Shown here: in pieces, positions 54,633 through 63,301 of the stretch
Position numbering within the stretch: the stretch's first letter is position 1
Layout of the letters: each line of letters starts with the position of its first letter
Source: Shewanella sp. UCD-KL21
Lineage (GTDB): Bacteria > Pseudomonadota > Gammaproteobacteria > Enterobacterales > Shewanellaceae
DNA length: 64,000 nt
Assembly: GCF_001957135.1 (NCBI RefSeq)
Contig: NZ_MPHK01000002.1
Location: 204,124-268,123, forward strand
Reading direction: 5' to 3'
The notes under the pieces: generated by a model
What the model was told of the DNA's origin: nothing
The model's database searches: none
Seen by the model: only the letters and a program-made list of their open reading frames with translations
Made by a program: the position numbers and the translations under genes

Positions 54633-55766
54633 TTAACGCTCGACTCCTGAAAAACCTAATTTATAGACCCAATTTACCTTACAAGCACCCGTGTTGACTA
54701 GCGACAATGCACTAAATTCACGTCGATGAGTGTGATTTTTTCTCATATGATCGAAGCCATTGTGATTTAAAAAGGTTTTTCTAAATAATTCGTCATCATC
54801 GTTGAGGTTATAAACCAATCTAGCAAGGCTAAGTAACTGAGTTTCTGTTGGTTGCTCTGCCACGGATAATTGATTTAGAAAAAATGGCGGTAATAGGCTC
54901 GATACTGATTTATCATGGGGCAACTTTAGGATGTGACACAATTTTTCAAACAACATAAAGGTGCCTCGCGCTTTGCCTTCTAAGCTGTAGCCTGCAATAT
55001 GGGGAGTGGCAAATTCAGCTAAAGGCACCAGTTCAGCCATTGGATGTGGCTCGCCTTCCCATACATCTAAAACCAGTTTTAAATCGTCACGTTGACGTTT
55101 AACTTTTATCAAGGCTTGGTTATCAATTACCTCGCCTCTGCAGCAATTTAATAACCAGGTATTTTCTCTTAGCTGCAGTAATCGAGCTTCATCGAATAAA
55201 TACCAGGTTTTATCTGCGCCTTCTTTGGTGATTGGCACATGTAAACTGATGATATCGGCTTGCTCGATTATGGTATCTAATGACACGAACTGGCGTTCAT
55301 CCGCAGCACTTTTTTGTAAAATAGGATCACATAACAGTACTTTCATGCCATAAGCGTTTAAGCACTTTTCTAATGCTGAACCGGTATTACCCGCACCAAC
55401 AATGCCAACAACTTTATTTTTAATTGGCTGATTAAAGCGCTTAGCCAATTCAAGCATGGCGATAAAAGCATACTCGCCTACTGCTGTGGCATTGCAACCA
55501 GGGGCATTAGTAAAGGGGATATTACGCTGCTTAAGGTAGGTTAAATCAATATGGTCGGTACCTATAGTGGCACTGCCAACAAACATTAATTTGTTTGCTT
55601 TAGACAATAAGTCTTGATTGACCTTAGTAACTGAACGAACCAGCAGCACGTCAATATCAATCAGTTGCTCTGGCGCTAATAAGCGACCATTAACGCGCTC
55701 AATTGTCCCTAGGTGTCCAAATAAGGCTTCCACATAAGGCATGTTTTCATCGGCAACGATTTTCAT
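54633..55766 (-). CDS. pdxB: Erythronate-4-phosphate dehydrogenase PdxB
   Basis: The second enzyme of DXP-dependent pyridoxal phosphate synthesis, oxidising 4-phosphoerythronate; 377 residues. The NAD-binding loop is [13 protein letters not shown] near residue 117. The catalytic residues lie in [12 protein letters not shown] (Arg near 209), the Glu region DVWEGEP, and His in [15 protein letters not shown] near 255. The C-terminal PdxB-specific dimerisation domain is present (from about 285). It precedes asd, whose aspartate-family product is unrelated, but the pdxB-asd/usg pairing is conserved in gammaproteobacteria. Confidence 0.96.
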   Translation of the reverse strand: MKIVADENMPYVEALFGHLGTIERVNGRLLAPEQLIDIDVLLVRSVTKVNQDLLSKANKLMFVGSATIGTDHIDLTYLKQRNIPFTNAPGCNATAVGEYAFIAMLELAKRFNQPIKNKVVGIVGAGNTGSALEKCLNAYGMKVLLCDPILQKSAADERQFVSLDTIIEQADIISLHVPITKEGADKTWYLFDEARLLQLRENTWLLNCCRGEVIDNQALIKVKRQRDDLKLVLDVWEGEPHPMAELVPLAEFATPHIAGYSLEGKARGTFMLFEKLCHILKLPHDKSVSSLLPPFFLNQLSVAEQPTETQLLSLARLVYNLNDDDELFRKTFLNHNGFDHMRKNHTHRREFSALSLVNTGACKVNWVYKLGFSGVER

Positions 55767-55924
55767 AAGTGTAATTAGCCATAAATACTGTGAGTATCTG
55801 CTTATTCTATCAAGTTATTAGAATGCATAGGTATCAATGAATTAGAAATATTGTTTTTCGAGCTGGATTGAATAGTCTTGTGTAAAAATCGCTTTCATCT
55901 AGTTTAAAGGTCAAAAAAATCCAC

Positions 55925-55959
55925 AAAAAAGCCTTCTCGTCTGTTGACGAGAAGGCTTT
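55925..55959 (-). terminator. Terminator of fabB
   Basis: GCCTTCTCGTC (55931-55941) pairs with GACGAGAAGGC (55946-55956), with A- and T-runs at the ends that give a minus-strand T-tract. It is 41 bp past the fabB stop. The 55767-55924 gap shows no gene. Confidence 0.92.
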
Positions 55960-55999
55960 GATTACTTTAAACGAACGACTTATAAAGTCGCGGTAAAGC

Positions 56000-57211
56000 T
56001 TATTTATACTTACGCATAACCAAAGTGGCGTTGGTGCCACCAAAGCCAAAGCTGTTGCTCATCACAGTCGTTAGCTTAGCATCACGATACTCAGTGACTA
56101 AAGGAATACCAACGGCTTGTTCATCCAAGGTATCAATATTGATACTTGGTGCAATAAAGCTATCTTCCATCATCACTAAGCTATAAATAGCTTCGTGAAC
56201 ACCGGCTGCGCCTAATGCATGACCAGTCAATGATTTAGTTGATGCAACAGGTGGCATATCTGTCGGGAACACTTCACGCAAAGCTTCAAGCTCACGCACA
56301 TCACCAACTGGAGTTGAAGTACCATGAGTATTGATATAATCGATTGGGGTATCAACATCAGCTAGCGCCATTTGCATACAACGCACAGCACCTTCACCTG
56401 ATGGAGCAACCATGTCGTAGCCATCAGAAGATGCGCCATAACCGATGATTTCCGCATAGATTTTTGCGCCACGAGCTAATGCATGCTCTAACTCTTCAAC
56501 GACAACAATCCCGCCGCCACCAGAGATAACAAAACCATCACGGTCAGCATCATAAGTACGTGAAGCCTTTTCAGGCGTATCATTATACTTAGTTGACAAT
56601 GCACCCATAGCATCGAAGCCCATGGTTAGGGTCCAATCTAGTTCTTCAGCACCACCAGCAAATACCATATCTTGCTTACCCATTTGAATAAGCTCAGCCG
56701 CATGGCCAATACAATGTGCTGAAGTTGCACAAGCAGAACTAATTGAATAGTTCATACCTTTAATTTTAAACGGTGTCGCTAAACAAGCACTCGCCGTACT
56801 GGCCATAATGCGCGGTACAATATAAGGGCCAACACGTTTTACGCTTTTTTCACGTAAGGTATCAGCTGCTTGTACTTGGTTTTTAGATGATGCGCCGCCA
56901 GTACCGACCACTAAACCCACGCGATGGTGAGAATACTGCTCTTCTGTCAAATTAGCATCACTGATTGCTTCTTGCATTGCGATATAAGCGTAAGCTGCTG
57001 CGTCTCCCATGAAGCGTAATGCCTTACGATCAATATGCTCAGCAGGGTTTAATTTGATATCCCCCCAAACATGACTACGTAATTTCATTTCTTCAAATTG
57101 ATCTGAATGGGTGATACCACTACGTCCAGCTTTCAATGACTCTGTCACTTCTTGCTTGTTATTACCGATGCTAGAAACAACACCTAAACCTGTAATTACG
57201 ACTCTTTTCAT
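56000..57211 (-). CDS. fabB: 3-oxoacyl-ACP synthase I FabB
   Basis: The condensing enzyme for fatty-acid elongation, required for unsaturated fatty acids; 403 residues. The catalytic triad is visible: Cys161 in [12 protein letters not shown], His in [12 protein letters not shown] near 297, and His in [12 protein letters not shown] near 332. The N-terminal [17 protein letters not shown] and the C-terminal [15 protein letters not shown] are standard. It diverges from mnmC, the same arrangement as in E. coli, and is a single gene with its own terminator. A FabR or FadR site is not obvious in the 136-bp upstream gap. Confidence 0.97.
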   Translation of the reverse strand: MKRVVITGLGVVSSIGNNKQEVTESLKAGRSGITHSDQFEEMKLRSHVWGDIKLNPAEHIDRKALRFMGDAAAYAYIAMQEAISDANLTEEQYSHHRVGLVVGTGGASSKNQVQAADTLREKSVKRVGPYIVPRIMASTASACLATPFKIKGMNYSISSACATSAHCIGHAAELIQMGKQDMVFAGGAEELDWTLTMGFDAMGALSTKYNDTPEKASRTYDADRDGFVISGGGGIVVVEELEHALARGAKIYAEIIGYGASSDGYDMVAPSGEGAVRCMQMALADVDTPIDYINTHGTSTPVGDVRELEALREVFPTDMPPVASTKSLTGHALGAAGVHEAIYSLVMMEDSFIAPSINIDTLDEQAVGIPLVTEYRDAKLTTVMSNSFGFGGTNATLVMRKYK

Positions 57212-57347
57212 TTTATGCTATCCATTTTGTACATGTCAGTACCTAATTTTGCTGTCGCAATGATATCCGCTTTAGATGAATAAAGTGGTCAGCTTTCAGC
57301 AAACACAGGTAAAATAATCTCAATTGAATCATTTTGAGTAACGAACT

Positions 57348-59492
57348 TTGACCAAATTAACCACTGACTTCCTTTTTATAGACCGAGATTGTGCAACATT
57401 TTCGGCCAAATATCCAAGTAGTTACTGTCAAAATCCTGATTATGCCTCTAGCATAAGGCATTATTATCAAACTGTCCTGTCTGATGCAGCAGTCTCAAAT
57501 AAAACCTTATCGATTGCTCAAATAGGCTTCGGTATTGGTATGGAGCTAATGTCACTATGGCAATTATCTCTAAAAACAAACCAAAAAACACTGCTCAGCA
57601 TATTTGAACCTAATCCAATAAATTCAGTTGAATTAGCCTCTTTACATCAACATCTTGATAAACAAGATCCATTTTATGAATTAGCCTTAGCCCTTCAGCA
57701 AGCTTGTATCGCCAAAATATCTGGCTGCCAAAGGTTGGTATTAGCCAAAGGTTTATTCACTGTTGATTTGTATTTCGGTTCATTGTTAGAAAATTGCCAA
57801 GGTATTCCCAACGCCGAAAAAATGTTGATTTCACACTGGCATTGCTTACCTGATACGATTACAAGCCAATATATCGATCAACACCTTAGTGAAAAGTTAC
57901 TGTGGCAAATGGGCAGACTGAGTGAAGATACAGCCAACATTCACTATTTTGACTCTGCCAGTGACAATGATAACGCAACTCGCTTTAAACAACTGAGCCT
58001 ATTAGCCAGCAAAACAGGCTTTGGCGTTAACAATATTTTTAACGCAAAAAGTGAATATCAACCAGATCCTCAAAAGCACGATATTATCGCCTTACAAGAG
58101 CGCCAAGCGCTGCGCCGCAGTACTGATAGCCATTACGCCTATTGCTTGAGCCCCTGCAGTGAACACCATCAAAGCAGTGACGACACTATCGCCATTATTG
58201 GTGGTGGTATAGCTGCGGCCCATTTGGCGTTATCACTGATTGAACGTGGGCAAAGTGTCACTATTTATTGCAAAGATAGCCAATTGGCTGATGGCGCATC
58301 GGGTAATAAGCAAGGCGCTATTTATCCCCTACTGACGCCTGATAACAATTTGATGAGTCAGTACTTTCAACAAGCTTTTTTATTCAGTCGCCGTAGGTTG
58401 CAGCAATTAACAGACTTAGGCCATCAAGTTGATCATCAATTTTGCGGGGTGTTACAAACTGGGTTTGATGAGCGCAGTGATGCCAGACTGAATAAAATTA
58501 TGCTTGGTCAGCAGTGGCCAAAAGAAATCGCCTTTAGTGTTAATCCTGAGCAAGCAAATCAATTGGCAAAAATCGACATCAACAAAAATGGCTTTTACTA
58601 TCCTTGGGCTGGTTGGATTTGTCCTTTTGAATTTGCCCAAGCAGCCATTAACCATGCCTGTTCAGTTGCAGAAAAAAATGGCTGCAAATTAGTGATTAAG
58701 CTTAACACTAAAATCAACAGCCTTGAGCGCGACAAAAGCTCAATACAAGACGACAAAGCGCCCTCCCAGCGTGCTTACTGGCAACTTAACGCCAGTCATG
58801 ACAATGAGCAACATGATAGCTTTAAGCATAGTAAAGTCGTCATCGCTTCAGGGGCGCAATTAACTGAGTTTAAACAAACTAAGTCATTACAGGTCACAGG
58901 CTTTCGCGGCCAAGTGAGCCATATACCCACCCAAGGTGAACTGGCGCAACTTTCTACTGTGATTTGTGCCCACGGCTATCTCACCCCAAGTAATAATCAA
59001 CGCCACTGCGTTGGTGCAAGCTATGTAAAGTCGCCCGATAATCTAGACTATTGCCCCACTGAGCAATTAGAAAACGCCCAAAAAATGCATCAGAGTTTTC
59101 CTGAGCGTAACTGGCTTAAAGATATTGATGTATCAGCTGCCAGCGCCAGAGTGGGCGTTAGAATGGTTACTCGTGATCATTGCCCTATGATGGGACTAGC
59201 CCCTAATGTTGAAGCCATTTATGCCCAATATAATCAGCAGCCATTAGAGCAACATCAGCATAGCGCCGCGAGCCGAAAATTTTGGCAGCAACACCAAGCG
59301 CCAAGCTATGATAATTTATTCATCTTGGGCGGACTGGGCTCAAGAGGCTTAAGTTCTGGGCCTTTAGCTGCAGAGGCATTAGCAGCAATGATATGCAATC
59401 ACACGCCACCACTTAGCTATGACATGCTGGCAATGCTTAACCCCAATAGAATGTGGTTACGGAAATTACTCAAAGGTAAAGCATTAAGCTAA
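57348..59492 (+). CDS. mnmC: MnmC homologue with intact FAD domain and degenerate methyltransferase half
   Basis: MnmC finishes the mnm5s2U34 modification of tRNA: the FAD domain removes the carboxymethyl group and the MnmD half methylates the amine with AdoMet. This protein has 714 residues and starts at a TTG, as a stop lies three codons upstream and no ATG is near. The FAD half (from about 281) is intact: TIAIIGGGIAAAHLALSL, GFRGQVSHIP, ARVGVRMVTRDHCPMMG and the C-terminal GGLGSRGLSSGPLAAEAL. The N-terminal half keeps an AdoMet-site-like IGFGIGMELMSLW. Where E. coli has the hallmark FLDGFAPAKNPDMW, this has LISHWHCLPD (160-169), with no catalytic Asp. The methyl transfer may be lost. Confidence 0.85.
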   Translation: MTKLTTDFLFIDRDCATFSAKYPSSYCQNPDYASSIRHYYQTVLSDAAVSNKTLSIAQIGFGIGMELMSLWQLSLKTNQKTLLSIFEPNPINSVELASLHQHLDKQDPFYELALALQQACIAKISGCQRLVLAKGLFTVDLYFGSLLENCQGIPNAEKMLISHWHCLPDTITSQYIDQHLSEKLLWQMGRLSEDTANIHYFDSASDNDNATRFKQLSLLASKTGFGVNNIFNAKSEYQPDPQKHDIIALQERQALRRSTDSHYAYCLSPCSEHHQSSDDTIAIIGGGIAAAHLALSLIERGQSVTIYCKDSQLADGASGNKQGAIYPLLTPDNNLMSQYFQQAFLFSRRRLQQLTDLGHQVDHQFCGVLQTGFDERSDARLNKIMLGQQWPKEIAFSVNPEQANQLAKIDINKNGFYYPWAGWICPFEFAQAAINHACSVAEKNGCKLVIKLNTKINSLERDKSSIQDDKAPSQRAYWQLNASHDNEQHDSFKHSKVVIASGAQLTEFKQTKSLQVTGFRGQVSHIPTQGELAQLSTVICAHGYLTPSNNQRHCVGASYVKSPDNLDYCPTEQLENAQKMHQSFPERNWLKDIDVSAASARVGVRMVTRDHCPMMGLAPNVEAIYAQYNQQPLEQHQHSAASRKFWQQHQAPSYDNLFILGGLGSRGLSSGPLAAEALAAMICNHTPPLSYDMLAMLNPNRMWLRKLLKGKALS

Positions 59493-59525
59493 CTGAGCCT
59501 TTTAATTCAATCGACAGAGATAACA

Positions 59526-60041
59526 ATGAATCATCTAATCCACCAAGCTTACGAAGGCGAGATTTACGGCATTGCATTTTTTAGTTACTTTGAAAATGTT
59601 GATGATAATAGCGAGCAAAACAAGCTTTGGAAGGCGTTAGTTGAAGTAGAAACGGTTACCGCGGAGTTATTACTAAAACACCTTTTAACGCAGCCTCAAA
59701 AATATGTATTTAACACCGCTGAATTAACCTTTCAAGGTGATGAGGATGCCAAAAAGTGGAGCGACTTAACTTGGCCTGAACTAATGCAGACCTTAAGCCA
59801 ATGGGTTGAACCTTATGAAGTAAAATACCGACAATGGTTACTGCAATGTCAGCTTCAAGATAGTCAAGAGAGCCGTCAATTAGCACCGATATTTGAACTT
59901 ATAGCAGAACATGAGACTGCAATTTATCACTGCTTACAAGCTGAGCTAACTCGAGCCTATGCACAAGCAGCAACACAAGTAGCAAAACAAAAAAGTGGCT
60001 TGGAATATTTAAGCTCTTTTTTGAATAAATACAACAAATAG
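59526..60041 (+). CDS. Uncharacterised helical protein, possibly ferritin-like
   Basis: A 171-residue soluble protein of almost pure helical character. I do not recognise it firmly. Acidic residues near helix starts (Glu10, Glu12; Glu40, Glu42) and a later EHETAIYH (Glu128, His129, Glu130, His135) resemble the spaced Glu and His ligands of ferritin-like di-iron proteins, but the exact ExxH pairs are not present, so metal binding is only a guess. It lies 33 bp after mnmC on the same strand and is probably co-transcribed. The ribosome site is weak (GAGATAACA). The stop codon lies within a 12-bp tandem repeat. Confidence 0.7.
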   Translation: MNHLIHQAYEGEIYGIAFFSYFENVDDNSEQNKLWKALVEVETVTAELLLKHLLTQPQKYVFNTAELTFQGDEDAKKWSDLTWPELMQTLSQWVEPYEVKYRQWLLQCQLQDSQESRQLAPIFELIAEHETAIYHCLQAELTRAYAQAATQVAKQKSGLEYLSSFLNKYNK

Positions 60042-60084
60042 CCACTTAAATAGTCACTTAAATAGTCACTTAAATAGTCACTTA
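60037..60084. repeat. 12-bp tandem repeat across a stop codon, four copies
   Basis: AATAGYCACTTA is repeated four times (60037-60048, 60049-60060, 60061-60072, 60073-60084). The first copy contains the TAG stop of the 171-residue protein and differs at one base. Confidence 0.93.
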
Positions 60085-60104
60085 AGCATCTAAATATCAG
60101 ATAT

Positions 60105-60140
60105 AAAAAAGCTCAATAGGACTTTATCTTATTGAGCTTT
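60105..60140 (-). terminator. Terminator of the minus-strand aroC-to-trmH-type operon
   Basis: AAAGCTCAATA (60108-60118) pairs with TATTGAGCTTT (60130-60140). On the minus strand a T-run follows. It lies 40 bp past the methyltransferase stop and between convergent genes. Confidence 0.82.
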
Positions 60141-60179
60141 AGTTACTATCAGGTGATTAACGCTGATCCAATTAACGGG

Positions 60180-60716
60180 TTACTTTTTTAGCCACGTTTT
60201 GACTTTGGTACGATTATTATTATCGCGACTTTCACGAATAAGTTCATCGTCAGCTGCTATTTGAGTACTTTTTGATAAGCGGTCATAAAGCAATACATTC
60301 ACTGACGCAGCTAAGTTCATACAACCAACCGTTGGCACATAAACCACATCATCCGCGGCATCAATAATTTGCTGAGGGATGGTGCCATCTTCAGGGCCAA
60401 AAATATAAAATGCGTCTTGCGGATGCTCAAACAAAGGCAGCGGCGTAGCGCCAACCACTAAATCAACACAAATGATTTTGGCGCCTTGAGGCACTTGTTC
60501 AAGTAACGACTCTACCGCGGTGAGCGGGATGGTTTTAGCGGCATTTTTGGTATCGATGTCATATTGCGCTTCACCAGAACGTGCCGCCAATGCATAACGA
60601 TTACCGGTGTAAAAAACCGAATTAGCTCGGTAACAGCCAGCAGCGCGCATAATGCCGCCAACATTGACTGGAGTCTTGGGGTTAACTAACCCAATTGAAA
60701 CAGTTTGCTTAGTCAT
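60180..60716 (-). CDS. SPOUT-class RNA methyltransferase (TrmH family)
   Basis: A 178-residue knotted methyltransferase that probably 2'-O-methylates tRNA or rRNA with AdoMet. The three SPOUT motifs are clear: NVGGIMRAAGCYRA near residue 18, FYIFGPEDGTIPQ near 103, and VYVPTVGCMNLAASVNVLLYD near 123 forming the trefoil knot. There is no extra RNA-binding domain, unlike TrmJ or RlmB, so the target cannot be named. It starts three bases after the yfcL stop and is part of the run aroC, MFS, ATP-NAD kinase homologue, yfcL and this gene. Confidence 0.9.
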   Translation of the reverse strand: MTKQTVSIGLVNPKTPVNVGGIMRAAGCYRANSVFYTGNRYALAARSGEAQYDIDTKNAAKTIPLTAVESLLEQVPQGAKIICVDLVVGATPLPLFEHPQDAFYIFGPEDGTIPQQIIDAADDVVYVPTVGCMNLAASVNVLLYDRLSKSTQIAADDELIRESRDNNNRTKVKTWLKK

Positions 60717-60719
60717 AGC

Positions 60720-60995
60720 TTATTTAATGTCGCTAATAATTTGACGAAGCTGCAGCCATGCAGCCTTTACTAGACTGAAATCTGCTTCATCTAGTTCATC
60801 GTTAGCCAGAGCTAAACAATCAACCATTTTATCATCTAATGCATCGATGCCAGAAGTCTGCTCTTGCTCAAGCTGTGACAATACAACAGCGATATGGCCT
60901 TGCAAATAACCACTGGCAAATAACGCATCATCATCGCCATGGGCAACGTTACTTTCAATCCATGACTCTAATGCAGCATCATATTTTTCTAACAT
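60720..60995 (-). CDS. yfcL: YfcL family protein
   Basis: A 91-residue small acidic cytoplasmic protein. The block DDDALFASGYLQGHIAVVLSQLE (residues 21-43) matches the conserved centre of E. coli YfcL (DDELFASGYLRGHL). Function is unknown. The gene lies three bases after the kinase homologue stop and three before the methyltransferase. In E. coli yfcL is also near fabB, mnmC and aroC, so synteny supports the call. Confidence 0.9.
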   Translation of the reverse strand: MLEKYDAALESWIESNVAHGDDDALFASGYLQGHIAVVLSQLEQEQTSGIDALDDKMVDCLALANDELDEADFSLVKAAWLQLRQIISDIK

Positions 60996-60998
60996 GGT

Positions 60999-62138
60999 TT
61001 AGCTCTCCGATAAATCTGGATTTGCCACTTGGTACATCACGTAATCGTGGTATCCAGTAACAATTTTATAATAGCCCGTAAGCTCTCTATCTAATTCTGG
61101 GTCGCCACTATCCACAATTAATGGCCTGCCTTCAAGTGCTTTTAACTTAGTTTTTGTGGCAAGGATAATAATATTGTCTTTACCTACTTGTTTTATTAGC
61201 TCTGCAGACAACTGCTGATTACCTCGACCCAATATGTGGCCTTGACCGCCAATGAGGGTAATAACCAGTTTTGTGGGTTTATCCTGAGTAAGCTCAATTA
61301 ACTGCTTGGCGGTAACATCACTGGCTACTAGGGTTTGATTTTTAATAACATCAACCCCTAATAAGGTGTTATCAATATTGAGCTCTTCCATTAACGCAGC
61401 AACAGTAGAGCCACTGCCAATGATATACAGCTCATCTTCCATCTGGTTAATCACGTCAGCGGCAATATCAGCTAACACCAGTTCATCGACTTCCTTGCCG
61501 CCCATCTTGACAGCTTGAATATAACGAGGCTCGGCAGGAACTTGCATTTCACCGTATCGTTTCGCTTTTACCACGCCTTGCCTGAACGCCACTTCATCAA
61601 TATCCATCACGTCAGCGTCCATCAAGCTCACCAATTCACGCTTTAACAGCATTTCAACCACCACACCGGCAGCATGGGGCGTAATGGCATATACACCTGA
61701 GTGAATTTTAACCCCAGCGGGTACCCCTAACACAGGTAAAAGCGCAGTCTCATCTTGCTCAATGACACTGTAAATATCTCTGGCAGTACCGTCACCACCG
61801 GCAAATAACAGTAAATCTAACGATTCATTGATCAGTGCTTTAACCGCTAATTGAGTGTCTTTAGCTTCGGTTATATTCGCTGACTGATACACACATTCAG
61901 TATTAAACCCAAGCTGTTGGGCTAAATCATGCCCCATGGCACCTGAGGCGGTAATAATATCGATTTGGTCTTTAAATGGCAGCACAACCGCTAAAGCTTG
62001 TTGCATTCTAAGCTGCGCTTTGGGCTCAGCGCCTTTTGCAATAGCTTGCGCCGCAACGCCATCAGAGCCTTTTAACCCGACACTACCCCCTAAGCCAGCA
62101 AGGGGATTGATAATCAAACCTAAACGAAAACGCTTCAC
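60999..62138 (-). CDS. ATP-NAD kinase family protein
   Basis: A 379-residue protein of the ATP-NAD/AcoX kinase family. I start at a GTG at 62138 that overlaps the MFS stop by one base (TAGTG), with AGGA upstream; the longer frame to 62219 runs inside the transporter gene. The N-terminal GLIINPLAGLGGSVGLKGSDG and the kinase hallmark LLLFAGGDGTARDIYSVI near residue 110 (GGDGT) are clear, as is the later VPAGVKIHSGVYAITP. The phosphate donor site is thus intact; the acceptor, NAD or another molecule, is not known for this branch. The C-terminal half after 220 has no motif I know. Confidence 0.88.
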   Translation of the reverse strand: MKRFRLGLIINPLAGLGGSVGLKGSDGVAAQAIAKGAEPKAQLRMQQALAVVLPFKDQIDIITASGAMGHDLAQQLGFNTECVYQSANITEAKDTQLAVKALINESLDLLLFAGGDGTARDIYSVIEQDETALLPVLGVPAGVKIHSGVYAITPHAAGVVVEMLLKRELVSLMDADVMDIDEVAFRQGVVKAKRYGEMQVPAEPRYIQAVKMGGKEVDELVLADIAADVINQMEDELYIIGSGSTVAALMEELNIDNTLLGVDVIKNQTLVASDVTAKQLIELTQDKPTKLVITLIGGQGHILGRGNQQLSAELIKQVGKDNIIILATKTKLKALEGRPLIVDSGDPELDRELTGYYKIVTGYHDYVMYQVANPDLSES

Positions 62139-63301
62139 TAAATAACGTCCTTTTTGTTCTCTGAAATGGCCATAACGGCAAGCATAGATAAAAATGCACA
62201 CATAGCGGCAAAAATCCAAGTATTGGTAGAGCCTGAACCATCACCCCAAATAAGCCCGCTTATCCAAATACCAAGTGCACCACCAAAACCAAAGCTGATA
62301 CTGGCGTACATGGCTTGACCTTTGCTGCGATGGGCAATGTCAAAGTTGCGATGAATAAACTGAATAGAAGCCGCATGGGTTAAGCCAAAAGTGAAGGCAT
62401 GCAGCGCTTGGCTTATGGATAATATCAAAATGCTATCAACCCCATAAGCTAACAACAACCAACGAACAGCCGTTAATGCCACACTGAGTAGCAGTAATAA
62501 TTTAACCCCAAACCGCCCCAGTAGCCTTGGCGCTAACATGAACATTAATATTTCGACTACAACACCAAAAGCGACAAATAACCCCGCGCTCGCTTCAGAG
62601 TAACCCGCTTGTTTTAGGTAAAGTACGAAGAAGCCATAAAATGGCCCAACACTCATCTGCAATAATAAGGCTGAAACTAAAAACCAAAAAATGGGGGCGG
62701 TAATTTTTAGAGGTGGCCTTGACGATGCATCAGCAACTTTGACTCGATTAGCAGGAAGCGCCAAAGAACACAAAAACATACCGATGAATAACAGCATGCC
62801 AATTGAAGGTAATATGTCAGCGCCAAACTGGCTGATAGCAAAGCCACCAGCTACCACTAAACAGATATAACCGACACTGCCCCAGCTTCGAATCGCGCCA
62901 TATCGATGTGCTTCAGCACCTAAACTTTCAAGGGTGATCACTTCTAACTGAGCGAGAATAGCATTCCAAAAAAAGGTATAGATAAACAAGCTAATGGCAA
63001 GATAAACCACTCCCGCATCAAAGAAAAAGCTGATGTAAGTTATCGCAGCGGCTGCCGCTCCAAATTTAACTAACTCACTGCGCATGCCCGTTCTATCAGC
63101 GACAAGCGCCCAAACGTTGGGGGCAATGATGCGTGTTCCCATGACGATTGCCATGAGAAAACCAATTTCTTGCGCATTGTAGCCTCGGTTATCGAAAAAC
63201 ACACCGAGATAAGGAACCATTAAACCGAGGATGGAAAAGAAAAAGAAATAACAAGCACTGAGCCAAACTGCTTTTGGCTCAGTGCTTAACAAATTAGGCA
63301 T
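62138..63301 (-). CDS. MFS transporter, HcaT-like
   Basis: A 387-residue inner-membrane carrier with 12 predicted TM segments. It resembles the HcaT / MFS_1-like group: the start CYFFFFSILGLMVPYLGVFFDNRG, split over residues 17-40, then GFLMAIVMGTRIIAPNVWALVADRTG near 50-72, and SWGSVGYICLVV near 140. E. coli HcaT is proposed to carry phenylpropionate; the substrate here is unknown, and the conserved place next to aroC may be coincidental. The ATG overlaps the aroC stop (TAATG) and the stop overlaps the kinase-homologue start, so the three are tightly coupled. Confidence 0.88.
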   Translation of the reverse strand: MPNLLSTEPKAVWLSACYFFFFSILGLMVPYLGVFFDNRGYNAQEIGFLMAIVMGTRIIAPNVWALVADRTGMRSELVKFGAAAAAITYISFFFDAGVVYLAISLFIYTFFWNAILAQLEVITLESLGAEAHRYGAIRSWGSVGYICLVVAGGFAISQFGADILPSIGMLLFIGMFLCSLALPANRVKVADASSRPPLKITAPIFWFLVSALLLQMSVGPFYGFFVLYLKQAGYSEASAGLFVAFGVVVEILMFMLAPRLLGRFGVKLLLLLSVALTAVRWLLLAYGVDSILILSISQALHAFTFGLTHAASIQFIHRNFDIAHRSKGQAMYASISFGFGGALGIWISGLIWGDGSGSTNTWIFAAMCAFLSMLAVMAISENKKDVI

